From assembly GCA_964030785.1 (NCBI GenBank), contig OZ034972.1:52818538-52882537 (forward strand): a stretch of DNA of 64,000 bases. The letters are read 5' to 3'. This document shows positions 1-8,704 of the stretch, piece by piece (position 1 is the stretch's first letter; the number at the start of each line of letters is the position of its first letter). The translations under genes were made by a program, and so were the position numbers. Source of the DNA: Siderastrea siderea. Taxonomy: Eukaryota > Cnidaria > Anthozoa > Scleractinia > Rhizangiidae. The notes under the pieces are model-generated. The model did no database searches. It saw nothing but the letters and a program-made list of their open reading frames with translations, and was not told where the DNA came from.

Positions 1-1170
1 CTTGATTCAGTCTGTAATGTAATTCAAGCTTTTTCGGGTCGTCTGTCACACTTTCTTCAATGTTTCGTAGATCAAAATAGATAATTGGGTATAACTTCTC
101 AAAATTTGCAAGCTGCAGCTGAACTCCGGTATTGTAGTCGTTCTTTCTGTATCGGAAATTGATCAAATCATTCAAAATTCTTATTTTAAAATCATGGTCG
201 TAATCAAGCTCAGGGTAAAATTTTGTGCCGTACTGAAGGCGGCAAGTGTCCAATCTTGCTGAGTCATCACCATCGATATCAAATGTGTCAAAGATGTAAG
301 GGTTGTACCTGTAATCATTTTGTTTCCGACTTTGTTGAATGAAGACAAAAACATGCTTGGGGTTTTTTACTCCCGGTGTAATTAACCACGTACCATTCGC
401 ATCCCTTCGGGCGCTGCTGTTATGCAAAGTTTCATTCAGGTATTTCCATTGGGTTGGTTTCAAAAAATTTTCATTTTCCAGAGTCTGTCCTTTACCAGTA
501 AAATGCAATTGTGGGGCCCACAGCTCAAATTTACGAACAACAATTCTTCTTAGATCTGTGTTATTGTTTTGGAAAATCATTTCTTGGTCGTTTTGAAGTT
601 GAATTTCAAAATTAAGTTGCATTGGTGGCAGCAATTTATCGGAAAGACCTTCGAAGAAAGAGTATCTGTTTAAAGGGATAATAGTCTGAACCATTAAACC
701 TCCATGTGATAGAAGCGCCCTTGCCCGCATTTCGTCGTTTGTCGCATTGCCATCAGTGTCTGTGGTAGCGTCAGAGTCAAGATACCAAAATTGGTTTTTG
801 CAACACTTCTTGAAAAATCATCTGAAAAATCAAGCAGATTTTTTATGAAAATACCTTTGTGAATATCGCTTGCCTCGTACAATTTTTTCCCTGATGAAAT
901 TACTTTCAAACTTTTGATCAATGAGAAAGAACCGTTAATAGGAGCTGATTCAGTGTCAGCAGCAACGTTACCTCCGTTTGCTTTTGCTTCAAACTTGAAA
1001 TCAACTCGAAAATAAGCGTTGTACCAGTCATAAAAATTGTCTCGGTTTGTCACATCGAATTTGTAATCATTTTTTCTTTGAAATTGATTGTTCACAGGAA
1101 GTTCAATCGGAGTGTTTAAATTAATTCGAACGTATTTTGTCTCTTCGAGGTATGGTTTACTTCTGAACAT
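1..1170 (-). pseudogene. Major capsid protein of element A, frameshifted and running off the window
   Basis: The start codon is at 1170 on the minus strand, preceded by a TATA-like AT stretch about 25 bp upstream. The first 125 or so residues resemble the N-terminal part of double-jelly-roll capsid proteins: a segment around RDNFYDWYNAYFRVDF is followed by a PINGSFSLIKSLKV segment. Element B's capsid (18981-20381) has the same order, a DLGRSYFTMEL segment then NNLAHSIIKQIDLQLNG. Near 785-800, by a short T run, the frame changes. The frame opened at 1170 stops at 694, while a neighbouring frame is open without a stop from about 800 to position 1 and keeps a capsid-like composition. One indel therefore separates two halves of one gene. 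The C-terminus is outside the window. Confidence 0.7.
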
Positions 1171-1212
1171 GTTGCAAGTGCTTATTATATTTATAGAAAA
1201 AAATTTTTTTAA

Positions 1213-1590
1213 TTAAATTTCATTTGCCAAAATTTGATTTAATTTCACAAGAGCGTCTGATTTTTTTGGTGTTGGGTTTTGTAAAATATTTTCAAGTTTC
1301 TTTTTTGCATCTTGTGACAACGGTTTTTGTTTTTTTATCTCTTGCAGTAATTTTCGTATTTGTTTTGAACCTTTTTCACCAGCAAGTTCACCAACTTTCT
1401 GACCCGCTTTTTCAGCGATTGTTTTTGTGGCTTTTTCAGCAGTTTTTTTTGCAACATTCTTTACATTGTTTTTGAGTACTTTACCAATTGTCATGAAGGT
1501 GTCACGGATCACACCCGACCCTTTGTGTTTATATCGATAACTCCCGGTTTTTTCATCAAAGTATCTTGCCCACTCGCTTGGATGATACAT
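1213..1590 (-). CDS. Small basic virion protein with KGSG motif
   Basis: This 125-residue lysine-rich protein lies 42 bp from the capsid gene and 26 bp from the penton-like gene, all on the minus strand, so it is probably part of a capsid cluster. The N-terminus (SEWARYFDEKTGSYRYKHKG) ends in a KGSG-V motif near residue 24. That resembles both the KGSG motif in the protein at 23806 and the substrate sites of adenain-type proteases. The rest is mostly alternating Lys/Ala/Glu helix, as in core or membrane-active minor capsid peptides. A TATATT-type box lies within about 15 bp of the ATG. The role is inferred from composition and position. Confidence 0.6.
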   Translation of the reverse strand: MYHPSEWARYFDEKTGSYRYKHKGSGVIRDTFMTIGKVLKNNVKNVAKKTAEKATKTIAEKAGQKVGELAGEKGSKQIRKLLQEIKKQKPLSQDAKKKLENILQNPTPKKSDALVKLNQILANEI

Positions 1591-1616
1591 GATTGTATAT
1601 TATACTGACAAAAACT

Positions 1617-3350
1617 TTAATCTTTTTCAATCATTAAGCTTATTGCAATGTCTGTCCCGTTGAGATCCAGAATATTGTTTCTTCCGTCTGTCACCCAAAC
1701 TCTTATTGCATTTATATTACTTTTATTAACAGGCTGCCACTCAAGTCGACGTGGCTCTTTTCGAAATGGATAGCTTACCTGAAGATCTGATGTTGAGAAA
1801 CTGTATAACACATCGCTTGGAACATTGTTTGTTCGGCGTGAGATAAGATCGCAGTGCAAATAAACCCAATCAACACCTCTTGTAATATTTGGAACTTTCC
1901 TTCCGACAACATCCCCCCTCAAGGTACTTTTTCCATAACCAATCAATTCGCCAAAATTTCCTTGAGAAAAGTCAAGCTCATAATCGTTATGTATCAAAGT
2001 CACAACCCTATAAATCGGCATATCGAAATACATTGTGAAAATGTAATTACTGTCTTTGTTTGTTGGGTCTACTTTACCGGTGTGTTGCTGAATAAATGTG
2101 TTTATTCTTTCGTAATCATACATTCCATTCGGGAAAGTTAAGGTCTTCCACGCTTGTTCTGTTTTTTTCTTCCAGCGAATTTTGTTATTATCATAACGAG
2201 AACCAATGTTGTTCCATGAGTAACTCATTGTGATAAGTCTGTTCAACGCAGCTTTATAGTTTCCTTTACCCAATTCGATCGGTGGATAAAAATTTACTGT
2301 GAAATCGTGTGAAACATTCCGTTCTCCACCTCTTTCAAGTTTTGCAAGGCTTGAGTCAAGCAATATGTCAAAAACCATTGTTTTATATAAATGAAATAAT
2401 TTTTTCTTTTGATTTTCATTTATTCTTCCAAGTTCCACAAGCGAATCAAGCAGATAAGATACATACTTTTTAAGTTTTATCGAATTGTTTCCTGCTTTTA
2501 TTGATCCAAAACTTAAATTAAGTTGGTCAATCAATTTTTCAGCTTCATCATCATAGAAGCCACTTCCTTCGGTTTCCCAATCCTGTTCATAAGAGTCATC
2601 TTCATTGTCAGAAAGTTCAAAAGCAGGTCTTCGGCTCATGACAGCTTTTTCAAGAGGAGCTTGAGCAGTTTCTCTTTTTTCTTGTGGGGGAGTGGACTTC
2701 AGTCTATACTTCCCCGCCTGTAACTGTTTCTCAAAAACTGTTTTTGGTACCCCTCTTTTCGCAAAAATTCCATCTCTTACTTTTTTGAGGTCCTCAATTG
2801 AATAACCAAATAATGGGGATTTTTTACTTTTTACTTTGTAATTGGGGTCATTTCCGTATTTCGTGATCAGTTGATTGACTGTTTGCAATAGGGTTGATTC
2901 ATGGGAAAATTCTTTTTTAACCGGTTTCGGTTCCCCCCACTCTTTACGTGTAGATTTTTTTTCTTCCATCAGCGTTTGGGGTGGTGGTGGTAAATCATCA
3001 TCATCATCAACAACTTCTTGATATGATGGTGGTGGTGGTGATGGTGGTGGTGTTGGTGATGATGCCGGTGTTGGTGCATCCGGTCTGAATTCATCACCAA
3101 AAGGGTAAGTTTCGTCAAATTCATCCATTGTGTAATCAGGAACTTCCTGCTCCTCTTCTTCCTCCTCTTCCTCTTCTACAGTGGCACTTCTATCAAGTCT
3201 TTTTGTGACTGGTTTAAAAAACTCTTCTCCTGAAAGCTGACCAAACTCTTTGTTTATTTTATCCATTCTGAATTTTTGGTGAATTTCTTCTGTTTGTTCG
3301 TCCAGATTCAACTTTTCTTTTGCCTTTTGACGCCAATTTTTCATTGACAT
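1617..3350 (-). CDS. Penton-like minor capsid protein with acidic/proline-rich N-terminal extension
   Basis: This is a 577-residue ORF. Residues 1-270 look disordered: an acidic run (Glu-rich, near 58-67), a proline-rich stretch (near 92-127) and charged spacers. The C-terminal half looks globular. Its final segment (hydrophobic-Y-L-HCDL, then an RxLEWQPV motif, then an IRVWVTD strand, then a last beta strand) follows the same order as the C-terminal ends of the element B proteins at 16031 and 17089 (LHVYCDV, HFEPRHIQYIPV, VVEIVE). I therefore infer a single-jelly-roll penton-type protein with an added N-terminal domain. It shares a 34-bp divergent promoter with the packaging ATPase. No frame damage is seen. 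Confidence 0.6.
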   Translation of the reverse strand: MSMKNWRQKAKEKLNLDEQTEEIHQKFRMDKINKEFGQLSGEEFFKPVTKRLDRSATVEEEEEEEEEQEVPDYTMDEFDETYPFGDEFRPDAPTPASSPTPPPSPPPPSYQEVVDDDDDLPPPPQTLMEEKKSTRKEWGEPKPVKKEFSHESTLLQTVNQLITKYGNDPNYKVKSKKSPLFGYSIEDLKKVRDGIFAKRGVPKTVFEKQLQAGKYRLKSTPPQEKRETAQAPLEKAVMSRRPAFELSDNEDDSYEQDWETEGSGFYDDEAEKLIDQLNLSFGSIKAGNNSIKLKKYVSYLLDSLVELGRINENQKKKLFHLYKTMVFDILLDSSLAKLERGGERNVSHDFTVNFYPPIELGKGNYKAALNRLITMSYSWNNIGSRYDNNKIRWKKKTEQAWKTLTFPNGMYDYERINTFIQQHTGKVDPTNKDSNYIFTMYFDMPIYRVVTLIHNDYELDFSQGNFGELIGYGKSTLRGDVVGRKVPNITRGVDWVYLHCDLISRRTNNVPSDVLYSFSTSDLQVSYPFRKEPRRLEWQPVNKSNINAIRVWVTDGRNNILDLNGTDIAISLMIEKD

Positions 3351-3384
3351 ATTTCTTGCGTTAATATATAGAAGCGAAAAAAAA
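3351..3384. promoter_or_regulatory. 34-bp divergent promoter between penton-like and ATPase genes
   Basis: Only 34 bp separate the two divergent start codons (3350 minus, 3385 plus). The centre is TTAATATATAG, which offers a TATA-like box in both directions. The 5' leaders would be about 10-25 nt long. Confidence 0.5.
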
Positions 3385-4017
3385 ATGAAGATTCCAAATT
3401 ATGACCCAGGTTCTTCCAAGAGTAACTACGAACAAGGTCACCCTTGCATGCCAGCAGATGTTTTTCGGATGTTAATTTGTGGACCCAGTAATTCTGGTAA
3501 AACAAACATATTACTCCATATGCTTTATGAGTTGTTGGAGATTGATAAAATCTACCTCTTCTCAAAAAACCTGCACCAGAACAGATATCAAAATCTTTTG
3601 CAGGACTTTGATGAAAAAATTAACCCCAAGGTTGGTTATGATGTTATTGAGGCTCATGGTGATGAAATCATTCCACTCGAAGAACTTCCGACGGACAACC
3701 AAAAAATAGTTGTTTTTGATGATCTTGTTTGCGAAAAAAACCAAAACGATATCATTAATTATTTTATCAACGGGCAGCACAAAAACTGCTGCGTTATGTA
3801 CCTCTCTCAAACCTTTTACAAGGTGCCAAAAGACATCCGTGTTAACTGCAGCCATCTTTGTATTTTCAGATTAGATCCAAAAGAAAACAAACGAATTGCA
3901 AACGAAATAGGTGTGGATCATGAGGTTTTAGATCGCGCCACCGATGAAAAATATTCTTTCCTTTACTATGACAAACCCCAAAAAATAATTTTAAAAAATT
4001 TTGATGAAGATATATAA
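3385..4017 (+). CDS. Genome-packaging ATPase (FtsK/HerA-type, A32-like)
   Basis: A 210-residue P-loop ATPase. The Walker A motif GPSNSGKT is at residues 33-40 and the Walker B motif KIVVFDD is near 107-113, followed by a [14 protein letters not shown] segment in the position of the sensor/arginine-finger region. Length and layout match the packaging ATPases of Polintons and adintoviruses, which push DNA into preformed capsids. The element B homologue is at 21084 (GPSGCGKT, VLVLDD). The stop codon overlaps the ATG of the collagen fibre gene by one base (TAATG), so the two are probably co-expressed. Confidence 0.85.
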   Translation: MKIPNYDPGSSKSNYEQGHPCMPADVFRMLICGPSNSGKTNILLHMLYELLEIDKIYLFSKNLHQNRYQNLLQDFDEKINPKVGYDVIEAHGDEIIPLEELPTDNQKIVVFDDLVCEKNQNDIINYFINGQHKNCCVMYLSQTFYKVPKDIRVNCSHLCIFRLDPKENKRIANEIGVDHEVLDRATDEKYSFLYYDKPQKIILKNFDEDI

Positions 4018-5737
4018 TGGGGTATATTAACAGTCAAATAGGTGGAACTAGCCACACAACGATGAGTGAAGGTGGAAAAAAAGTTGGTCCTCCTGGCCCA
4101 GGGGGTCCTCCTGCCCCTGAAGGCCCTCCTGGGACGAAGGGTGATAAAGGCCCAGCGGGACCACAAGGTCCTTCTGGACTGAGGGGTGAAAAAGGGCCCG
4201 CTGGACCACAAGGTCAGGAGGGAGCACAAGGCCCACGGGGTTTAAAAGGCGACAAGGGCGACAAGGGTGATAAGGGCGATAAAGGTGATCCTGGATCTCA
4301 GGGTAGTGTCAGCGGTTCTGCTAATATTGACATGCAAAATAAGTACGATATTTTGCGTTTAAAAAGCAACCCTTATCCTGTCCATGGTGATCTGACAAAG
4401 GTAATTAACTATCAAGACACGAGAAATATCTTTCTTTCAGAAAAGGAAGGCGGAAAAATCGAAGCAAGCATTGATATGAACAATAATACAATCTACAACG
4501 TAAAAGACCCAGTACAGGCAGATCAAGCCACAAACAAAAAGTATGTCGATAACCAGCTTGCGAAAAAATTGGATAAAGGAGCAAATATTGATATGAAAAA
4601 TAAATCAATTATCAATCTTGATCTTCCATCAAACAAAAGAGACGCTGCATGTGTCGAGTTTGTTAACTACAAAATTGATGACGTAACAAACAAAAAGTTT
4701 CTCAAATTTGATGGTACTAACAATATGACTGGAAACTTGAATTTAAACAATAATAAAATTGTTAACTTACAAACGATTACAAAGACTCGAAATCCGCAGT
4801 TAATGTTGATTTTATGCAAAATGAAATAACAACTGTGAGAGATCTTGTCACTCAAAAAATTCATGAATCTCAGATTATTAACTCGGGGCAAAAAAGAGAC
4901 GCCTTCAGATACTTGATGGAAGACACTGATGAATCTTCGAGTGAAAACAATATCGAGGTTTTGGGTATCAACGATTTTCCCGAGTCTCCACATCAAATAA
5001 ATAAAAAATCTTACCAACTTAAACTCTTGTTTGAAAAAGGTTCACCCAACCAGTACCGGTCACGCCTCGGTTTCAACCTATATAAACGTCCGGTCGGTTA
5101 CTATACAATGGTCGTTGAATGGTTTCCGCCGGAAATGAGTGAGTTGAGTGTGGCAGTGCAAGGCACTACGATTTCAATTTCTAATTATGCAACAAAAACA
5201 TTCGAAAGGTACACCAAAACAGTCATCAATTTTCACAGATGGGGTAGCTCACCTCCACAATTCCTATATCTCGATCTACACGGTACAGTTAATTTTCCAT
5301 CACTTTTAACAATTGGACATCTTATTGTTTATGGTGTAAAAGAAACAATTTCAAATGTTGACCCAAGTGTCTATGACACAGATTTGTCTTTAAACGGACA
5401 TAATTTGAGTGGTTCCGTTCATCGCATAAATGGTTTTCATGATAAAAAAGATGGTAATGGTGATTTTTCATTAAATGGGTTTAAAAAAATAATAATGAAT
5501 AAAAGTAATGTGTTATTAAAGGCAAAAATAATGTATGAAACAAACCAAAGTAAATATAATTCTATTAGTCTTTTTTTGAAAAAAGAAGATCCTAATGATT
5601 CGACAAAATCTTCTGTACATAGGTTCAATTCCACTGATATAAGAAAAAAAGAACAAAACTTCGATATTAATCGTGATATAGGAATTTATCATGTTATATC
5701 AATGCTTATGACGGATGAAACACAACTATCACTATAA
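4017..5737 (+). pseudogene. Collagen-repeat fibre protein, split by a frameshift
   Basis: The first ORF (4017-4829) begins with a short leader. It continues with about 75 residues of Gly-X-Y collagen repeats (about 4085-4310; [19 protein letters not shown], four KGD triplets in a row), then several copies of a phage-tail-fibre-like motif ([25 protein letters not shown]). The frame then shifts near 4765-4790. The next ORF, open from at least 4814 to 5737, carries the remaining shaft and a C-terminal globular domain of about 250 residues that I cannot name. The likely role is a trimeric receptor-binding fibre with a collagen stalk. The break may be real decay or an indel error. Confidence 0.7.
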
Positions 5738-5807
5738 ACGAAAATTTATTATTATTGGTTGAATATAAATAGAAACCCAAACATTTTTACATTTATTATA
5801 TAGCACA

Positions 5808-6293
5808 ATGCGGGACATTTTCGAATTCAACCATATCGACCAAACACTTTCTACAGAGAAAGTTAAAATTCTGAAAGATTTATACGCTTATTACCATAAG
5901 AAACATTATGGCTATGAAAAGTTGCACCGCGGTTTTCGAAGAAAAAATTTTGTTTGTAATCTTTCAGCTGGAAAGTTAATAATCAGTGCCGCAGTAGCCG
6001 GAGGAATTACACTGAACCCTGCTGTCATGGCAACTTTAACTGGTGTTGGTCTTATTTTGAAGGCAGTGGCAAGCCTTAAGAAATACGATAAGAAAACAGA
6101 ACAAGCAAATTTTGCCCGTATCGAATACCAAAAAATACTTGATGAGATTCGCTTTTACCTCAGAGGTGAAGCTTTCGACGAGAAGGTTTTTCTTGATAGA
6201 TTGAAAATGATAGATAATTTCGTCACTGATCATTGTATGGAAATTCCACTATCTATTCAAAGAAAGTATGAAAAAAAATTCGTTCAATTGTAG
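5808..6293 (+). CDS. SLATT-like two-helix membrane protein (element A)
   Basis: A 161-residue protein. An N-terminal helix rich in Tyr/Lys/His (LYAYYHKKHYGYEKLHRGFR, residues 25-44) precedes two hydrophobic segments at about 53-69 and 72-90. A long amphipathic helix follows (FARIEYQKILDEIRFYLRGE) and then RLKMIDNFVTDHC and IPLS. The same order of features is found in the element B protein at 22710. The layout matches SLATT domains (SMODS- and SLOG-associated two-transmembrane proteins), which are predicted pore-forming effectors. That assignment is by pattern only. A viroporin or another membrane factor is equally possible. Confidence 0.55.
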   Translation: MRDIFEFNHIDQTLSTEKVKILKDLYAYYHKKHYGYEKLHRGFRRKNFVCNLSAGKLIISAAVAGGITLNPAVMATLTGVGLILKAVASLKKYDKKTEQANFARIEYQKILDEIRFYLRGEAFDEKVFLDRLKMIDNFVTDHCMEIPLSIQRKYEKKFVQL

Positions 6294-6323
6294 ATTTTTA
6301 AAGTAATTATATACGCTAACAAA

Positions 6324-6488
6324 ATGATTGCACTTTTTGTAACTATTTGTTATTGGTTTTTTGAACTTCTCACTCCTCCTGATATTAGACAAATACGGTT
6401 TATCACTCGTGAGTGTGTTTCAAAAATAATGTTACCAACACGTGATGAAGATGGCTACCCCATTTCAGGAATAGATGTGGTTCCTTAA
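6324..6488 (+). CDS. Small hydrophobic-N-terminus ORF, 54 aa
   Basis: The ATG at 6324 follows a TTATATACG box by about 15 bp, the same spacing as the other element A genes. The peptide starts with a hydrophobic stretch (MIALFVTICYWFFELL) that could be a signal anchor, followed by a short charged tail ending GIDVVP. It lies 30 bp after the SLATT-like gene and reads the same way, so it may be a small partner membrane protein. I do not recognise the family. Confidence 0.45.
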   Translation: MIALFVTICYWFFELLTPPDIRQIRFITRECVSKIMLPTRDEDGYPISGIDVVP

Positions 6489-6539
6489 TAAAACAGATAA
6501 ATTTACATACCACGCTTCAATGCGTTAAAAACATAGCCG

Positions 6540-6750
6540 GTGGTCGCGGGACTTTCCCTTGGAAATGAGTCATCACATTGTCAAGGTTATGTAAATAGAA
6601 TCTAAATCTGTTTTTCTTTCATCATTGCCGGGACTTTCCCGAAATGTATCACCCGCCGTTTTCACAAAGCCTCAACTGGTCGTAACTGGTTGTAACTGAA
6701 CGTAAGGTGGCCGCGACTATAAAAACTGACATCATCACATTTTATATCAT
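6540..6750 (+). promoter_or_regulatory. Promoter with two NF-kB sites, an AP-1 site and a TATA box
   Basis: GGGACTTTCC, a perfect match to the Rel/NF-kB consensus, occurs at 6548-6557 and again at 6630-6639. TGAGTCA (AP-1) is at 6566-6572. A TATAAAAA box follows at about 6718, roughly 80 bp beyond the second Rel site. The direct repeats TGGTCGTAACTGGTTGTAAC lie between. The arrangement resembles immune-responsive viral enhancers. Confidence 0.6.
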
Positions 6751-6759
6751 TTGGAAACA

Positions 6760-7115
6760 AACATGGAATGAAACGACTCTTGCGATTTGAATCTTTAAGA
6801 TATTGAAAACCACTGATCAATGTACACAAACTTCAGGCATCTCCGAGGAGCAGAAGACAATACTTCAAATGTATATCAGGTATCGTGATGAAATGAAAAC
6901 ATTTTCTTGAAAACTTCCTTTACAAAAGGGAAGCTGAAGGATCGCTGGTAGCAAGTGTGTACTTCAAAAAACCTACATCAAGTCTCGCAACTCCGTAAAG
7001 TTTTGGAAGTGCCTGAATACCAATCCTATTGGCAACAAGTCGTTCAAACACGAAAAAACTGTGTCTGGTTTCAGTTAACCAAGAAACTGTATCTTTGAAA
7101 ATTTTCAGGACTAAT
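6760..7115 (+). pseudogene. Possible broken coding region or exons downstream of the NF-kB promoter
   Basis: No long ORF exists here, but short open stretches in changing frames look protein-like. One contains EEQKTILQMYIRYRDEMK (about 6848-6903), another NFLYKREAEGSLVASVYF (about 6917-6970) and a third LRKVLEVPEYQSYWQQ (about 6986-7035). They could be remnants of one gene damaged by indels, or exons of a spliced early transcript that ends at the AATAAA near 7365. I cannot tell which. Confidence 0.3.
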
Positions 7116-7119
7116 GTTT

Positions 7120-7327
7120 AATCTCCTTAGAAACCGCGGTCATTAAATGCCCGCCGTTGTCAAAAGGCTGAATTTCCTTGGAAACCGCGGTCATTTTATG
7201 ACCGCCGTTGTCAAGAGACTAAATCTCCTTGGAAACCGCGGTCATTTTATGACCGCCGTTGTTAAGAGGATGTAACTCCTTGGAAACCGCGGTCATAAAA
7301 TGACCTCCGTTGTCAAGAGGCTGTAAC
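7120..7327. repeat. Four tandem 51-bp repeats with a hairpin core
   Basis: The unit is about 51 bp and is repeated four times with few differences. Each copy carries the near-palindrome CGGTCATTTTATGACCG flanked by AACCGCGG and CGCCGTTGTCAAGAGGCT. In the fourth copy the loop is changed but the pairing is largely kept. The array lies upstream of a poly(A) signal (AATAAA near 7365) and would form stem-loops in the 3' region of the transcript from the NF-kB promoter. Confidence 0.75.
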
Positions 7328-7457
7328 TTTCTATTTTTGTATAACTTTAGTTTGTTTATATTTTCAATAAAAAGCCTTATTAAAATATGTATATTCATTG
7401 TGTCCTGTTCTTTTTTGTGCGCTGGGTGGTTTAATTTTAAGTCGAGCAGAAAAGTAC

Positions 7458-7817
7458 ATGCTATTAAGCAAATGTATACCAATTGCATCTCACAATGGAT
7501 GTCTACACAGATCAACACACGATCTCACAAGATTTCCCATCAAAAATAATATATTTATTGATGTACCAGATTTCTCTGACAAAGAAGAATGGCCAACAGA
7601 GGAAAGTTTTGAAATTATTGAAATTTTAAAATGGAGAGATATTTCTGATGGAATATACAGAATAAAAAACGTTACACACCGAAAAGGTAAATTTGGGGAT
7701 TCAGCTATTTTAACTTTAAATTCAAAAGATAGTGATGATTTTCGTGTATGGGCCCCAAAACGTCTTGTTGAAGATCTTATATATTATCCTTATCGATTTG
7801 TTAAAAAATGGGTGTAG
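7458..7817 (+). CDS. Accessory protein with KRLVEDL-type C-terminus (possible OB-fold-like domain)
   Basis: The ORF is open from before 7398, but the first ATG is at 7458, giving 119 residues. The N-terminal 30 residues look unrelated to the rest, and the true start may be a spliced or later one. The conserved-looking part runs from about residue 32: a helix or strand (ESFEIIEILKWRDI), then IYRIKNVTHRKGKFGDSAIL, then a final WAPKRLV. This beta-rich pattern recalls short proteins often found with Polinton-type elements and could be a small nucleic-acid-binding fold. That is inference. It converges with the gene at 7868. Confidence 0.4.
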   Translation: MLLSKCIPIASHNGCLHRSTHDLTRFPIKNNIFIDVPDFSDKEEWPTEESFEIIEILKWRDISDGIYRIKNVTHRKGKFGDSAILTLNSKDSDDFRVWAPKRLVEDLIYYPYRFVKKWV

Positions 7818-7867
7818 AAATGTCTGATGAAGGAAATGAATATTTTGTTTATAGATTAAAAAATAAA

Positions 7868-8227
7868 TTAATGATTATGATAATCTTCTTCAAACATATC
7901 AGTGCAAAACTTAATTAGGTTTAAATCAATTATATCGGGAACAGAAATGGTTATTTCATGTAAGATTTCTTCTTGTTTATAACAAGGGTAACAACACCCT
8001 CCACAACAACAATGCATATAGGCAACACACACTATAATATGTACAAGCCGCTCCATTTCAGGACAGAAAGGTTGTATTAAAAGCTCATTGTGAACCAGGT
8101 TCCAACCCAAAACCTCTCGCTCTTTCAGTTTTATGGCGAGGTAATGTTTGTAAATTATCTCACGTAACTCTGGTGGTAGGTTTTGTATTGCTTCAATAAC
8201 CTGACAGTTGTTGAATCCGGCAGCCAT
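7868..8227 (-). CDS. Cys-rich accessory protein, paralogue 1
   Basis: A 119-residue protein paralogous to the next gene (8321-8704). Both share W-x2-VHNELL-x-QPFC, a hydrophobic helix, a Cys cluster ending CYPC and a C-terminal half beginning with a beta-like IP/VP segment. Here the cluster is CCCGGCCYPC, which could bind zinc. The N-terminal part (VIEAIQNLPPELREIIYKHY) is helical and F-box/BTB-like only in flavour. An ATTATAATC box lies upstream. The function is unknown. Tandem small Cys-rich genes at the end of a viral genome are usually host-interaction genes. Confidence 0.5.
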   Translation of the reverse strand: MAAGFNNCQVIEAIQNLPPELREIIYKHYLAIKLKEREVLGWNLVHNELLIQPFCPEMERLVHIIVCVAYMHCCCGGCCYPCYKQEEILHEITISVPDIIDLNLIKFCTDMFEEDYHNH

Positions 8228-8320
8228 CTTTGACTCACAAATATTTAATCGATTATAATTTTTTTGAGTGTGTTCGGTTATGTTTCGTTTTTTTTTTTTT
8301 AAATTGGTGGTTGGTACTCT

Positions 8321-8704
8321 TCACAAAAGCACACCGAGGTCAACCAATTCCTTAAAGTCGTTATATGCGCTGTGCCAGTCGTAAGTATCAGAGCAAATCT
8401 TTAATAAAGGTATATTCTCAATCGGAGGAGTGTACAACAGTTTATGTTTGATTCCTTGCTCAAAACAGGGATAACAAAGCCCTTCCCAGCGACAGTTATT
8501 ATACTCTAAACATATTATTATACGAGCAAGTTGCTGCCTGTTATTACAGAAAGGTTGTTTTAATAACTCATTGTGTACCTCTTTCCATTTAGCTGTTTTT
8601 CGAACAGCAGGAGCGTCCTCTGCAAGTAATTGCTCTAAAGCTTGTAACGTTGCTGGATCAAGTTCTTTCAAAAGCTCTTCAATGTTTATGTTATGTGCAG
8701 ACAT
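8321..8704 (-). CDS. Cys-rich accessory protein, paralogue 2
   Basis: A 127-residue paralogue of the 7868-8227 protein. It keeps WKEVHNELLKQPFC and CYPC, with GLCYPCFEQ as the putative metal-binding turn. An ICLE sequence inside ARIIICLEYNNC fits the degenerate form IxCxE of the LxCxE Rb-binding motif, and the paralogue lacks it; alone this is weak evidence. The ATG is at 8704, with a TTATTATAT box about 15 bp upstream. An acidic N-terminus with EELLKELDPATLQALEQLL looks helical. The family is not recognised. Confidence 0.5.
   Translation of the reverse strand: MSAHNINIEELLKELDPATLQALEQLLAEDAPAVRKTAKWKEVHNELLKQPFCNNRQQLARIIICLEYNNCRWEGLCYPCFEQGIKHKLLYTPPIENIPLLKICSDTYDWHSAYNDFKELVDLGVLL

Noticed and set aside
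1..338. Separate small gene at the left edge
   Set aside because: The minus-strand frame here is continuous with the C-terminal half of the broken capsid gene.
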